Shown piece after piece: positions 23,926 to 33,275 of a stretch of 64,000 nt of DNA. The position numbers were made by a program, and so were the translations under genes. This DNA comes from Leucobacter musarum subsp. musarum (GTDB taxonomy: Bacteria > Actinomycetota > Actinomycetes > Actinomycetales > Microbacteriaceae), in the NCBI RefSeq assembly GCF_001273845.1, contig NZ_JHBW01000069.1:153072-217071 (forward strand), given 5' to 3'. Every line of letters begins with the position of its first letter. The first letter of the stretch is position 1. Under the pieces are notes generated by a model. That model ran no database searches, was not told the origin of the DNA, and worked only from the letters and a program-made list of their open reading frames with translations.

Positions 23926-24894
23926 ATGATCGTCGGATCGATGCCCGTTCTGGGAATCGCGCTCGCGCTGTGCTCGGCCGCAGTGCTCTCGGTGGGCAAT
24001 CTGTGGCAGAGTCGCGGCGTGCGACTCGCCGCCGAGCGCGCCGAAGCGTCGGGGTCGAGTTCGGCCTCGGCTCGCCAACTGCTGCGCACGCCGGTGTGGC
24101 TCGGCGGAACCCTGCTGTTCGGCATCGCCATCCTGCTGCAGATGGGGGGCCTCGCCCTCGCTCCCCTCATTCTCGTGCAACCGATCGGCGTCGCGGCGCT
24201 CGTCTTCACGACGCTGCTCACGGCGCGCTCCAGCGGTCGACGCCCCGCCCGAACCGTCGTCCAGGCGATCCTGCTCTCACTCGTCGGCGTCATCGCGTTC
24301 GTCACCGTCGCCGCCGTGGTGAGCAAGCAGCGTCCCATCGGCACGCAGCAGCTCGTCGAAATGCTCACGACGCTCGGCGCCGTACTCATCGCCGCCCTGG
24401 TCGTGGTGCTCGTCGGCAAGCGCGGCACGCTGCCCCCGCTCGTGTACGTCGCACTCGGTGGCGTGTTTTCGGGCTTCGTGGCGACGCTCGGCAAGACCGT
24501 CATTCTGCGAGTCGAAGACATGTTCACCGGCGGACGATTCCACTTCGGACCCGAGTCATTGCTCACCCTGGTGTGCATCGTGGGCATCGGAGTCGCGTCG
24601 GGCCTCTCCATCTACTTCGTGCAGTTCTCGCACACCTGCAACTCCCCCGACGTGGTGATCGCCGGGCTCACGGTCATCGACCCGGCTCTGGCCGTGGTGC
24701 TCGGGATCACCATTCTGCACGAGGCCGCCGGCGCACCCATGTGGTCGACGTTCGCCTTCGTCGTCGCCGGGGCGATCGCTGTGCTCGGGGTGCTGCGGCT
24801 CGCACGCGCCGAGGGGTCGCTCGAGGCCGTATCCAGCGACTCGTCTGCACCGCAACCGTCGAGCTCTCATCCGCGTACCGGTGACCGCGCATGA
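23926..24894 (+). CDS. DMT-superfamily (NIPA/EamA-like) membrane transporter
   Basis: A 322-residue protein with nine or ten hydrophobic segments, starting PVLGIALALCSAAVLSVGNLWQSRGVRLAAE and containing LILVQPIGVAALVFTTLL and VIAGLTVIDPALAVVLGITILHE, typical of the DMT superfamily and close to the NIPA/EamA pattern of actinobacteria. The substrate is not predictable. AAAGAG lies before the ATG. Its stop overlaps the start of the FUSC gene by four bases (ATGA). Confidence 0.82.
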   Translation: MIVGSMPVLGIALALCSAAVLSVGNLWQSRGVRLAAERAEASGSSSASARQLLRTPVWLGGTLLFGIAILLQMGGLALAPLILVQPIGVAALVFTTLLTARSSGRRPARTVVQAILLSLVGVIAFVTVAAVVSKQRPIGTQQLVEMLTTLGAVLIAALVVVLVGKRGTLPPLVYVALGGVFSGFVATLGKTVILRVEDMFTGGRFHFGPESLLTLVCIVGIGVASGLSIYFVQFSHTCNSPDVVIAGLTVIDPALAVVLGITILHEAAGAPMWSTFAFVVAGAIAVLGVLRLARAEGSLEAVSSDSSAPQPSSSHPRTGDRA

Positions 24895-25865
24895 GCCGTC
24901 TCAGCTTCGAAGCCCTCGGCTCGGCGCGGCTGACGCTCAAGCAGATTGCGATCGCGTGCGCCCTCGTCGCGCTCGCGGCGGTCGTACTCGGTGCGAGCCG
25001 CTGGTTGATCGGGCCGAACACGGCGATGGCGGGGTACCTCACCATCCTGTTTCTGCTGGCCGTGGTGCGCGCGAACGATTGGCGGTCGCGCCTGCAGGCC
25101 GCACTCTGGTCGCTCACGGTCGCACTCGTCGGGTTCGCCGTCGGCGGGCTCGGGCTCTGGGTAACGCTGATCGCGCTCGTCGTCGTCGCCCTCGCGCAGG
25201 GCCTCGTCACGATGGGCGAGACCGTGCTGCTCACCCGTTCGCCCGTGAATCTCCTCGCTTTCGCCTCGCTCGGGCAGTCGGGCGCGCAGCTCTGGCACGT
25301 CTTGGCCGGTGCCGCGATCGGTTCGATCCTGGTGCTCGGCTTCGCCGCGATCACCAACCACCGCGGGCATCTTCCGTCTGCTTCCAAGTCGGTATCGGAG
25401 CGGCTGTGGTACGGCTTCGCGACGGCGGCGGGCGCCGTGATCATCGTGCTGGTCGCCGAACTCATCGATTTTCCGTACGTCGGGTGGACCCTGCTCTCGT
25501 TCTCGATCATGCTGTCATTCGACGCGGATCAGCGAGCGAATCGGGGGTATCTCCGTCTGCTGGGGTCACTCGTGGGAGCACTCGCCGCGGTCGGCATCGC
25601 GGCGCTGCCGGCTCCGGTTCCGATGATCGCCGCCGTCGTCTGCATGGTGCTCTGCGTCGCCTATCTCAACGCCGGCAACTACGCCCTGTTCATGCTGTTC
25701 ATCACCCCCGCGGTGCTCCTCACCGCTGCCTCCGAGTACTCGCTGCTGCGACTCGGTCTCTACCGACTTGAGGCCGCACTCTTCGCCTCGTTCGTCGCAC
25801 TCGCCCTCGCGTACGCCGTGCGCAAGATTGCACCGACGGACCACGGATTCAGGATCAGCGTGTGA
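24891..25865 (+). CDS. FUSC-like membrane protein
   Basis: A 324-residue protein of about ten helices in two similar halves. Each half has a repeat like GPNTAMAGYLTILFLLAVV and FPYVGWTLLSFSIMLSFDADQRANRGYLRLLGSLVGA, the second resembling the FUSC/aromatic-acid exporter signature (D-x-x-x-x-x-x-x-x-R...GTLVG). It is shorter than AaeB-type pumps and lacks their cytoplasmic domains. It probably exports an organic acid or amine. It is translated together with the upstream transporter. Confidence 0.75.
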   Translation: MSRLSFEALGSARLTLKQIAIACALVALAAVVLGASRWLIGPNTAMAGYLTILFLLAVVRANDWRSRLQAALWSLTVALVGFAVGGLGLWVTLIALVVVALAQGLVTMGETVLLTRSPVNLLAFASLGQSGAQLWHVLAGAAIGSILVLGFAAITNHRGHLPSASKSVSERLWYGFATAAGAVIIVLVAELIDFPYVGWTLLSFSIMLSFDADQRANRGYLRLLGSLVGALAAVGIAALPAPVPMIAAVVCMVLCVAYLNAGNYALFMLFITPAVLLTAASEYSLLRLGLYRLEAALFASFVALALAYAVRKIAPTDHGFRISV

Positions 25866-25926
25866 GACATGCACTGCGGAGCAGCCGTGCGTGCCTCCGC
25901 CATTCGCTCGACGCCGGGAGGCACTC

Positions 25927-26646
25927 GTGACGCACTCGCTCGGCTGGATCCCCTCGATCGTGCTGCTGGTCGGGTTCGCACTGAGCATGGGCAGTCACCC
26001 GGCAACCTATGGTGCGACCGCCGACATGCTCGCGCGCAACACCCGCTGGCTGCCGCGGCTCGCCTCGATGTCGATCGGGCTGATCATCGGCACCACACTG
26101 CTCTTCACCCTGTTCCGTTTCTTCGACCCCTCGAGTTTCGTACACGTCTGGCTGCGTCGCGTCGGAATCGTGATCGCGCTGCCCCGCACCGATCTGATCA
26201 TCGGCTGCATCTGCATCGCGGGGGCGCTCGCCGTGGCGGTCTGGAAGTTGCGGCAACCCCGCCGCGCGCCGCGCGCCGCGGGCGATCCGGAAGCATCACG
26301 CGTTCCCCGCTCCGACGCGACGTTTGCCGCATACTTCGTGATCGGCCTCAGCAGCTCCATCGTCGGGTTCACCACCCTTCCCGTCATGTACCTCACCGGG
26401 CAGGTGGTGTCGCAGATCAGTGCACACCTCGTGCCGCGCGCACTGGCGTACGCGATATTTCTCAGCGCCCTGATTGGGCCGTTCTTCGCGATCGCACTCG
26501 CCTGGAGCCGGCTCCCCACGCTCTCCGCGCGGGTGTCGCGCGCCTACCGTTCCGTGCTTGCCTGGGACCTGCGCTGGGCGCTCTGCGGCTTCCTGCTCGT
26601 AGTGGGTCTCGCTGCGATCGCGATCGACGTGGCGCGGCAGGCGTGA
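25927..26646 (+). CDS. Hypothetical six-helix membrane protein
   Basis: A 239-residue protein with six hydrophobic segments in two triplets separated by a basic loop (LRQPRRAPRAAGDPEASRVPR). The start is GTG 25927, placed by GGGAGG five bases upstream. The layout (WIPSIVLLVGFALSMGSHPATYG... then FAAYFVIGLSSSIVGFTTLPVMYLTGQV) recalls LysE/GAP-type small exporters, but no family signature is certain. It is the last gene of this plus-strand run and is followed by a palindrome and a tRNA gene. Confidence 0.7.
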   Translation: MTHSLGWIPSIVLLVGFALSMGSHPATYGATADMLARNTRWLPRLASMSIGLIIGTTLLFTLFRFFDPSSFVHVWLRRVGIVIALPRTDLIIGCICIAGALAVAVWKLRQPRRAPRAAGDPEASRVPRSDATFAAYFVIGLSSSIVGFTTLPVMYLTGQVVSQISAHLVPRALAYAIFLSALIGPFFAIALAWSRLPTLSARVSRAYRSVLAWDLRWALCGFLLVVGLAAIAIDVARQA

Positions 26647-26723
26647 GCCGACTGGCGATCGGCCGGTCGCCGTCTGCCTGCTCGCCCGGCAGCCAGTCCG
26701 TGCGCACTCTGGCTTGCCCGTTC

Positions 26724-26796
26724 CGAATCGGTGTCAATATGTGTCGCGGAAATGCCGGATCAGGTCGCAGAAGCGACACTTTTCGACACCGATTCG
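26724..26796. repeat. Long intergenic palindrome D
   Basis: CGAATCGGTGTC (26724-26735) pairs with 26785-26796, and GTGTCGC (26741-26747) pairs inside it with 26773-26779. The result is a two-part stem around a 25-base loop between convergent genes. The sequence differs from family 1 but the layout is alike. Confidence 0.8.
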
Positions 26797-26861
26797 CCGA
26801 GGCGTCGCTCGGGCAGACGCACGAAGGGCCCATCGCTGCGCGACAGGCCCTTCGGTTATGG

Positions 26862-26949
26862 CGGAGGGTAGGGGATTTGAACCCCTGACTGGGGGTTACC
26901 CAGTGCTTGTTTTCAAGACAAGTTCCTTCGGCCGCTCGGACAACCCTCC
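26862..26949 (-). tRNA. tRNA-Ser (TGA)
   Basis: An 88-base class II tRNA: acceptor GGAGGGU/ACCCUCC, anticodon stem CUUGU/ACAAG around CUUGAAA (anticodon UGA), a long variable arm (CACUGGGUAACCCCCAGU), and T arm CAGGGGUUCAAAUCCCCUA. CCA is not encoded in standard form. Confidence 0.95.
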
Positions 26950-27007
26950 GCGAACGAGCTTAGCAGCGCAGCCGCAGTGGTTCGGCCCATACGGGCAAAC
27001 CCCGCAC

Positions 27008-27961
27008 TCAGCCCCGTGCGTGGTCGAACAGCTCGGCCGACAGATACCGCTCACCCGTGTCGGGCAGCACGGCGACGATCGTCTTGCCCGCGTACTCGGG
27101 GCGCGCCGAGAGCTCGCGGGCTGCGGCGAGCGCGGCCCCCGACGAGACGCCGACGAGCAGCCCCTCGGTCGCGAGTGCCTCGCGCGCGGTGCGGATGGCT
27201 TCGTTGCTCGCGATGCTGATGATCTCGTCGGCGATCTCGATGTCGAGCACGGGCGGGAAGCCGTTGCCGCCAATGATGCCCTGGATCTTGTGCGGGGTGA
27301 ACTCGCCACCCGAGAGCACGGGCGCCTCGGCGGGCTGCACGGCGATCACGCGAATCTCGGGGTTCTGCGCCTTAAGATAGCGCCCGGCGCCGGTCAGCGT
27401 GCCCCCGGTACCCACGGTCGCGACGAGCACGTCGACGGTACCAGCAGTGTCGGCCCAGATCTCAGGCCCCGTGGTGCGCTCGTGCACCGCGGGGTTCGCG
27501 TCGTTGCCGCCCTGACCCGACAGAAACGCGCCGGGGGTGCGTTCGAGAATGCGCCCGGCCTCTTGGTTCGCACCGGCCATCGCTTCGGGCCCGGGCGTGA
27601 GCACGAGCTCGGCCCCGAGCGCGCGCAGCAGCGTGCGGCGCTCGTTCGAGACGTCGTCGGGCATCACGATGATGACGCGGTATCCCTTGACGGCGCCGAT
27701 CCAGGCGAGGGCGATGCCGGTGTTGCCGCTCGTCGCCTCGATGATGGTGCCGCCGGGCTGCAGACGCCCATCCGCCTCGGCCGCCTGCACGATGGAGAGG
27801 GCCGTGCGATCCTTCACGCTCGATGCGGGGTTGGCCGACTCGAGCTTGCCCAGCACCTCGGCTCCTCCGGGCGGTACGACCCGGTTGATGCGGACGAGGG
27901 GCGTGCCGCCGACGAGGTCGGCCACGCTGTCGGCGATGCGCCGATCCTGCTGCTCACTCAT
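27008..27961 (-). CDS. cysK: Cysteine synthase A (O-acetylserine sulfhydrylase)
   Basis: A 317-residue PLP enzyme making L-cysteine from O-acetylserine and sulfide. SANPASSVKDRTA holds the PLP Lys, EATSGNTGIALAW the substrate-binding loop, GTGGTLTGAGR the PLP-phosphate loop, and GVSSGAA the Ser binding the pyridine nitrogen. No ribosome site precedes the ATG; TAGGTT lies six bases before it, so the mRNA is probably leaderless. No cysE follows. The neighbouring flavin monooxygenase and rhodanese genes are also sulfur-related, so it may assimilate the sulfur they release. Confidence 0.95.
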   Translation of the reverse strand: MSEQQDRRIADSVADLVGGTPLVRINRVVPPGGAEVLGKLESANPASSVKDRTALSIVQAAEADGRLQPGGTIIEATSGNTGIALAWIGAVKGYRVIIVMPDDVSNERRTLLRALGAELVLTPGPEAMAGANQEAGRILERTPGAFLSGQGGNDANPAVHERTTGPEIWADTAGTVDVLVATVGTGGTLTGAGRYLKAQNPEIRVIAVQPAEAPVLSGGEFTPHKIQGIIGGNGFPPVLDIEIADEIISIASNEAIRTAREALATEGLLVGVSSGAALAAARELSARPEYAGKTIVAVLPDTGERYLSAELFDHARG

Positions 27962-27967
27962 GCTCTC

Positions 27968-27973
27968 AACCTA
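27968..27973 (-). promoter_or_regulatory. -10 element of cysK
   Basis: TAGGTT on the minus strand, six bases before the ATG, with no Shine-Dalgarno sequence. Confidence 0.5.
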
Positions 27974-28011
27974 CGGTGTTCGGGGCCGGCTGCGACGAAA
28001 TCGCTGAAACG

Positions 28012-29544
28012 TTACTGCGCATTGGACGACTCAGCGGCGGGCTCGGGTGCGAGTTCGGAGGCCTGCTCGAGGGCGTCGAGCGCTGCCCGCTCCTCGTCGA
28101 TGCCGCCGGGGCCGTAGTAGCTCTGCGGCTTCGACAGACCGAGGTGGCCGCGGAACGTGGTGGTCTCGTACTCGGTGCGGTGCAGGCCGCGCTGCTGCAG
28201 GATCGGAACCACCTCGTCCACAAAGCGGTCGAGCTGCGTCCACAGGTACGGCGACTGGATGTTGAAGCCGTCGGCCGCTCCCCCGTCGAACCACTCCTCC
28301 AGGAAATCGGCGACCTGTGCGGCCGTGCCGTTAATGATCGGGAACCCGTCGATGATCGCGGAGTACAGCAGATCGCGCGCGTGCACGGCCTGGGCGCCGC
28401 CCGGGGTGCGGTCGGTGCGCTGCGCGATCTGGGCGAGCAGTCGCTGCCCCTCCGCGTTGAAGGACTCGGCGTGCGACGCATCGACCTCGCCGTCGAGCCC
28501 GAGGCGGGTGAGATCAGCCCCGATGCGCGCGGAGACGATGCCAAGGTTGCGTGTGCCGTACTTGAGCGGCCCGCCGGCGCGCGGGTTCGCCGCGACCTCC
28601 TGCCAGTGGGCGGCGTCGTGCCCGCCGGTGATGGGGTCTGCGTCGAGCGGCAGTGACGCGTTGAGCCGATCGTAGATCGCGATCGCGGCCTCGCGGGTGT
28701 CGGCCACGATGGGCGTGACGCCGGGCAGGAAGAGCACCTCGTCGGGGTTGCGACCGTGTGCGGCGGCCCGGGCCCGCACGTCGGCGTTGAACGCCGCCGA
28801 ATCGGCGATCGACTTCGGGCCGGTGAAGTTCACGTCGCACCACTTCGAGGTGAGCTGGCGCGAGAGTTCGCTGGCACCGGCGTAGAGCAGCGGCGGGTGG
28901 CCCTGCGGCGGGCGCAGCAGCGGCAGGGTGCCGTCGACGCTGAAGTGCTTGCCCTTCCAGCCGAGGCGGTGGAACTTGCTGTTGTCGATGAACGTGCCCG
29001 CCTCCTTATCTTGGATGTAGGCGCCCTCCTCGACGCTGTCCCACAGCCGTTTCACGATCTCGATGAACTCGTCGGCGCGCTCGTAGCGCGTCTCGCCGCC
29101 GAGGTCGGGCAGGCTGAAGTTGCGGGCGGCGACGTCGTTTGCGCCGAGCACCACGTTCCAGGCGAGGCGACCGCCGCTCAGGTGATCCAGCGACGCCGTC
29201 ATGCGCGCGAGGATGTAGGGGTCGTAGTACGTGGGGTGCGCGGTGACGACGATGCCGATGTCGGTGGTGCCGAGCGCGAGCTGCGATCCGAGCGTGAAGG
29301 GTTCGAGGCGGCCCGTGTTGTGGGTAGTGATCCACTGCTCTTGTACGAGGTCGCCGGGCAGGGTGTCGCCGAGGAAGAAGAAGTCGAACTTGCCGCGCTC
29401 GACGGTCTGTGCGGCGCGCAGTGCGTAGGCGTAGTCGAAGGCACCGTCTTGCGGGGCTTCGGGCTGGCGCCAGCCGCCCCAGTGGGTGCCGTTGACCCAG
29501 TACATGTAGCCAAGATGAATGTGTCGAGCCGGGGTGTCGCTCAT
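28012..29544 (-). CDS. LLM-class flavin-dependent monooxygenase (NtaA/SnaA/DszA family)
   Basis: A 510-residue protein of the FMNH2-dependent, (alpha/beta)8 NtaA/SnaA/SoxA(DszA) group. Evidence is GKFDFFFLGDTLPGD near the N-terminus, HPTYYDPYILARMTASLDHLSGGRLAWNVVLG in the flavin region, and LLYAGASELSRQL. Members oxidise chelators such as NTA and sulfur heterocycles including dibenzothiophene sulfone. It needs a separate flavin reductase, which is not seen nearby. The frame is open to 29604, but GGAAAGG six bases before the ATG at 29544 decides the start. It is the last gene of the ABC transporter operon, so its substrate is probably the imported compound. Confidence 0.88.
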   Translation of the reverse strand: MSDTPARHIHLGYMYWVNGTHWGGWRQPEAPQDGAFDYAYALRAAQTVERGKFDFFFLGDTLPGDLVQEQWITTHNTGRLEPFTLGSQLALGTTDIGIVVTAHPTYYDPYILARMTASLDHLSGGRLAWNVVLGANDVAARNFSLPDLGGETRYERADEFIEIVKRLWDSVEEGAYIQDKEAGTFIDNSKFHRLGWKGKHFSVDGTLPLLRPPQGHPPLLYAGASELSRQLTSKWCDVNFTGPKSIADSAAFNADVRARAAAHGRNPDEVLFLPGVTPIVADTREAAIAIYDRLNASLPLDADPITGGHDAAHWQEVAANPRAGGPLKYGTRNLGIVSARIGADLTRLGLDGEVDASHAESFNAEGQRLLAQIAQRTDRTPGGAQAVHARDLLYSAIIDGFPIINGTAAQVADFLEEWFDGGAADGFNIQSPYLWTQLDRFVDEVVPILQQRGLHRTEYETTTFRGHLGLSKPQSYYGPGGIDEERAALDALEQASELAPEPAAESSNAQ

Positions 29545-29609
29545 CGGTCGCCTTTCCGGGCCGGGGCCCGCGGGGGTCGTGTGGGGTGTGGTCATGGGGT
29601 GCACGGTGG

Positions 29610-31289
29610 TTACGCGGGCTGGTGGTGCGGGATCGCCGCGATGAGCTCACGGACGTAGTCGGTGCGGGGATCCCGGAGCACGTCGCGTGCGGTGCCGCTC
29701 TCGACGACCGCACCGTGCTGCAGCACGAGGATGTCGTCGGAGATCTCGCTGATAACGCCGAGGTCATGCGAGATGACGAGGTAGGTGAGGTCGAGTTCGC
29801 GCTGCAGAGAGCCGAGCAGGTCGAGGATCTGCCGCTGCACTGTGACGTCGAGCGCCGACACAGGTTCATCGCAGATGAGCACCTCGGGCCTGACGGCGAG
29901 GGCGCGGGCGATGGCGACCCTCTGGCGCTGGCCGCCCGAGAGCTCGGCGGTGTACCGTGCGGCGACGCTCGGGGGGAGCCCCGTGAGGTCGAGGAGTTCG
30001 GCAACGCGCGCGCGTCGCTCCGCTCGCCCGCCGAGGCCGAATCCGGTCAGCGGTTCTTCGAGGATCGTCTCGACCGTGTGCCGGGGGTTCAGCGCGGCGA
30101 AGGGGTTCTGATAGATGATCTGCAGCTTGCGGTAGAGCTCGCGCCGCCCGCGCTTGCCCCGTGCGTCGTGGTTGACGGGTGCACCGTCGATGCGCACCTC
30201 GCCGGCATCGGGCTTCGTGAGACCCGCGAGGGTGCGCATGAGGGTTGTCTTGCCCGATCCCGACTCCCCGACGATGCCGAGCGTGCGCCCACGACCGACG
30301 CTCAGCGAGACGTCTTCGAGGGCGAGCACCGGCTCGCCGGTGCGGTTCGGGAACGTCTTGCGGAGCCCGCTCGCGCGCACGACGGGCACGGCATCGGGGG
30401 CCGGGTCGGAGCCCGCCGCCGGAGCCAGCGGCGTCGCACGCGATCCGGCCCTGGCCTCCGCGACCTCCACGGCCGACCGGCCGAGGTGCGAGGAGTCGAT
30501 GAGCTGGCGCGTGTACGCCTCGGCGGGCGCCGACACGATCTGCGCCGACGGCCCGGTCTCGACGAGTCGGCCGTGCTGCAGCACGACGATGCACTGCGAG
30601 CGCTCGGCCGCGACCCCGAGGTCGTGGGTGACCAGCAGAATGCTGAGGCCGTCTCGTGTGAGGTCTTCGAGCAGGTCGAGAATGCGCTTTTGCACAGTGA
30701 CGTCGAGCGCGGTGGTCGGCTCGTCCGCGATGATCAGTTCGGGTTCTGCCGCGATGGCCGCCGCGATGAGCACGCGCTGGCACATGCCGCCCGACAGCTC
30801 GTGCGGGTAGCTGTCGTACACCTGCTCCACGCGGCGCAACCCGACGCGTTCGAACAGTTCGAGCACGCGGCGCTTGCGCGCGGCCGCGTCGAGCTGGGTG
30901 TGCACCCGCAGCGGCTCCCCGGCCTGTTTGCCGACAGTGAGCAGCGGATTGAGCCCGAGCAGCGCATCCTGCGGCACGTAGCCGATCGTGCGCCCGCGCA
31001 GTCGCTCGTACTGTTTCGCGGGGAGCCCGACGAGTTCGCGACCGTCGAGCGCCACGGAGCCCCGCGTGATGCGGGCGTTCGACGCGAGCGTGCCCGTGAC
31101 GGCGCGGGCGAGCGTGCTCTTGCCCGATCCCGACTCGCCCACGAGTGCGAGCACTTCGCCGCGCCGCAGCGAAAAACTCACGCCGTCGAGCACCGGTACG
31201 GGCGCGCGACCGCGCACCCGGTACTCGAGCGAGAGCGCAGAGAACTCGAGAATGTTCGCGGAATCGTCCGCGCGAGGCTTATCCGACAA
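29610..31289 (-). CDS. Oligopeptide-type ABC transporter, fused double ATPase (DppD-DppF)
   Basis: A 559-residue protein containing two complete ABC ATPases. The first has Walker [10 protein letters not shown], signature LSGGMCQRV and Walker [13 protein letters not shown]. The second, from ~residue 305, has [18 protein letters not shown] and [11 protein letters not shown]. Both are joined by an Ala/Pro linker. It powers uptake through the two permeases encoded upstream. The start overlaps the end of the permease gene by 11 bases. Substrates of such systems include di- and oligopeptides, nickel chelates and glutathione. The neighbours suggest an organosulfur compound. Confidence 0.94.
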   Translation of the reverse strand: MSDKPRADDSANILEFSALSLEYRVRGRAPVPVLDGVSFSLRRGEVLALVGESGSGKSTLARAVTGTLASNARITRGSVALDGRELVGLPAKQYERLRGRTIGYVPQDALLGLNPLLTVGKQAGEPLRVHTQLDAAARKRRVLELFERVGLRRVEQVYDSYPHELSGGMCQRVLIAAAIAAEPELIIADEPTTALDVTVQKRILDLLEDLTRDGLSILLVTHDLGVAAERSQCIVVLQHGRLVETGPSAQIVSAPAEAYTRQLIDSSHLGRSAVEVAEARAGSRATPLAPAAGSDPAPDAVPVVRASGLRKTFPNRTGEPVLALEDVSLSVGRGRTLGIVGESGSGKTTLMRTLAGLTKPDAGEVRIDGAPVNHDARGKRGRRELYRKLQIIYQNPFAALNPRHTVETILEEPLTGFGLGGRAERRARVAELLDLTGLPPSVAARYTAELSGGQRQRVAIARALAVRPEVLICDEPVSALDVTVQRQILDLLGSLQRELDLTYLVISHDLGVISEISDDILVLQHGAVVESGTARDVLRDPRTDYVRELIAAIPHHQPA

Positions 31290-32247
31290 CGCTGGTCCTC
31301 CCCTGGTTCATGGAGCGTCCGATGCGGTACACCGCGAGCACGGACGCGACGATGACGAAGCCGGGCAGCGTGCTCAGCCACCACTGCACGGTGAGGAACG
31401 ATCGGCCGGCGGCGACGAGGGCTCCCCACTCGGGGGTGGGCGGCGGGGCGCCGAAGCCGAGGAAGCTGAGGGCGGCGACCCCGAGGATCGCGGTACCGAT
31501 CTCGAGCGTGGCCGCGGCGAGCACCGAACCGGAGGCGTTCGGCACGATGTGACGGAACAGACGGTAGACCGCGCCGTGCCCCGCGAAGGCGGCCGCTTCC
31601 ACGTAGGGCAGTCCGCGCACACGCAGCACCTCGGAGCGCATCAGGCGCGCGAAGGTCGCGACGCTCGTGATGCCGATCGCGATGGCGATGTTGATGGTGC
31701 CGCGGCCGAGCGCGGTGACGATGGCCAGCGCGATGATGAGGCTCGGCACGGCGAGCATGACGTCGATCACGCGCATCAGCACGGTGTCGACGGCCCCGCG
31801 CAGCGCGCCACCGACGAGACCGATGAGCGAGCCGAAAACGAGGCCGATGAGCACCGCCACCACGGCCGCCTGCAACGACTCGACCGTGCCGTACACGGTG
31901 CGGGCGAACTGGTCGCGACCGTAATCGTCGGTGCCGAAGAAGTGCTCGGCGCTCGGCGGCAGGAAGCGGGAGTACGCATCCTGCGCCAGCGGGTCGAAGC
32001 TGGTGAAGAGCTGGGGCGCGAATGCTGCGAGCAGCACGAGCGCGATCCAGAGCCACGACACCGTGAGCGTCGGCTGCCCGAAGACCGCGGTCACGAGGCG
32101 GCGGGCACGCGACGGGTCGTTGCCCGCGGGGGCGCCGCCGAGATTCCCGGGATCGGATGCGGGGCGAGGTGATCCACCCGGTGCACCGGGTGCCGGATCG
32201 GCCTCGAGTTCCGCAGCGGGGCGTGCGGGGGCGGCGAGATCGGTCAT
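31279..32247 (-). CDS. ABC transporter permease, DppC-type
   Basis: A 322-residue protein. A ~50-residue Pro/Ala-rich cytoplasmic N-terminus precedes six helices. HFFGTDDYGRDQFARTVYGT is the DppC/OppC hallmark, and the ATPase-contacting loop is YVEAAAFAGHGAVYRLFRHIVPNASG. GGAGG lies four bases before the ATG at 32247, inside the stop region of the DppB gene (ATGA overlap). Confidence 0.93.
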   Translation of the reverse strand: MTDLAAPARPAAELEADPAPGAPGGSPRPASDPGNLGGAPAGNDPSRARRLVTAVFGQPTLTVSWLWIALVLLAAFAPQLFTSFDPLAQDAYSRFLPPSAEHFFGTDDYGRDQFARTVYGTVESLQAAVVAVLIGLVFGSLIGLVGGALRGAVDTVLMRVIDVMLAVPSLIIALAIVTALGRGTINIAIAIGITSVATFARLMRSEVLRVRGLPYVEAAAFAGHGAVYRLFRHIVPNASGSVLAAATLEIGTAILGVAALSFLGFGAPPPTPEWGALVAAGRSFLTVQWWLSTLPGFVIVASVLAVYRIGRSMNQGRTSVVG

Positions 32248-33257
32248 CGCTCCTCCAATGCAATGCGCTTGTCGATAAGCGGGTAGAGCGCGTCGACGAC
32301 GAAGTTCACGACGACGAAGATCGCCGCGCTCACGGTGACGCACACAAGCACCACCGGGGTGTCGCGCCCGTCGACTGCGTCGACGATCACACGACCGACG
32401 CCGAGACGAGAGAAGACCGTCTCGGTGAGCACCGTGCCTCCGAACATGAGCCCGACGGTGGTGCCGAACGACGTGACGACCGGCAGCAGCGAATTGCGCA
32501 GCGCGTGCCGCAGCACCACCGCGCGACGACTCAGCCCCCAGTTGCGCACCGTCTCGATGTACGGCGAGGTGAGTGACCCACGCAGATTCGCGGTGAGCAG
32601 CTGCGCGATCGCACCGGCCCCCGGTATGGCGAGTCCGAGTGAGGCGACCAGGAGCCCGAGAACGCTGTCGCTTCCCGTCGACGAGATCACGCCCAGATTG
32701 AACGCGAAGAGCTGGAGCAGGAGCAGGCCGATCCAGAACGGCGGCACGGCCACCGCGATCGCCGGCAGCGAGAGCAGCGTCTCGCGCGCCCACTTCCAGT
32801 CGACGAGCTCGATGAGCACGGCGAGACCCACGCCGATGATCACGGCGAGAATCAGGCCCGTCACCGCCAGCTCGAGCGTGTGCCCGAACGACTCGAAGTA
32901 GAGTTCGGTCGCCGGCCTGCGCTGGTAGATGCTGTCGCCAAAATCGCCGCGCAACGCGCCCCAGAGCGCATCGAAGTATTGCACGAGCACGGGCCGGTCG
33001 AGACCGAGAATCCGCCGCTGCTCGGCGAGCAGCTCCTGGATGTCCTCGCCCTCCGCGCCGAACGTCAATCCTCCAGCCGCGTCACCCGGAAGGATGTAGA
33101 GCAGGAAGAAGCTGGCGGTAAACGCACCCCAGAGCACGATCACGCCGTACAGGAGCCGCTTGCCGAGGTAGCGCACGAATGCGGCGCCGCCCGAGCGGGG
33201 AGCGGCCTGGAGGCCGGAGCGACGAGCGCCCGGCCTCCAGGTGGTCAGAGTTGCCAT
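32244..33257 (-). CDS. ABC transporter permease, DppB-type
   Basis: A 337-residue protein with six helices. YLGKRLLYGVIVLWGAFTASFFLLYILPGD is the standard DppB N-terminus, and YIETVRNWGLSRRAVVLRHALRNSLLPVV is the loop that contacts the ATPase. It lies 18 bases after the binding-protein gene and overlaps the next permease start. Confidence 0.94.
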   Translation of the reverse strand: MATLTTWRPGARRSGLQAAPRSGGAAFVRYLGKRLLYGVIVLWGAFTASFFLLYILPGDAAGGLTFGAEGEDIQELLAEQRRILGLDRPVLVQYFDALWGALRGDFGDSIYQRRPATELYFESFGHTLELAVTGLILAVIIGVGLAVLIELVDWKWARETLLSLPAIAVAVPPFWIGLLLLQLFAFNLGVISSTGSDSVLGLLVASLGLAIPGAGAIAQLLTANLRGSLTSPYIETVRNWGLSRRAVVLRHALRNSLLPVVTSFGTTVGLMFGGTVLTETVFSRLGVGRVIVDAVDGRDTPVVLVCVTVSAAIFVVVNFVVDALYPLIDKRIALEER

Positions 33258-33275
33258 AGTGCTTCTCGGGATTCC

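Noticed and set aside
20552..25865. Classical GAD acid-resistance system
   Set aside because: No glutamate/GABA antiporter of the GadC type; the adjacent transporters belong to other families.
17756..26949. Genomic island inserted at tRNA-Ser
   Set aside because: No integrase, no direct repeat of the tRNA 3' end was found, and base composition of the genes is like the neighbours.
26714..28117. 467-codon plus-strand frame through tRNA-Ser and cysK
   Set aside because: It crosses a tRNA gene and is antisense to cysK.
29586..31355. 589-codon plus-strand frame
   Set aside because: Antisense to the double ABC ATPase with all Walker motifs intact.
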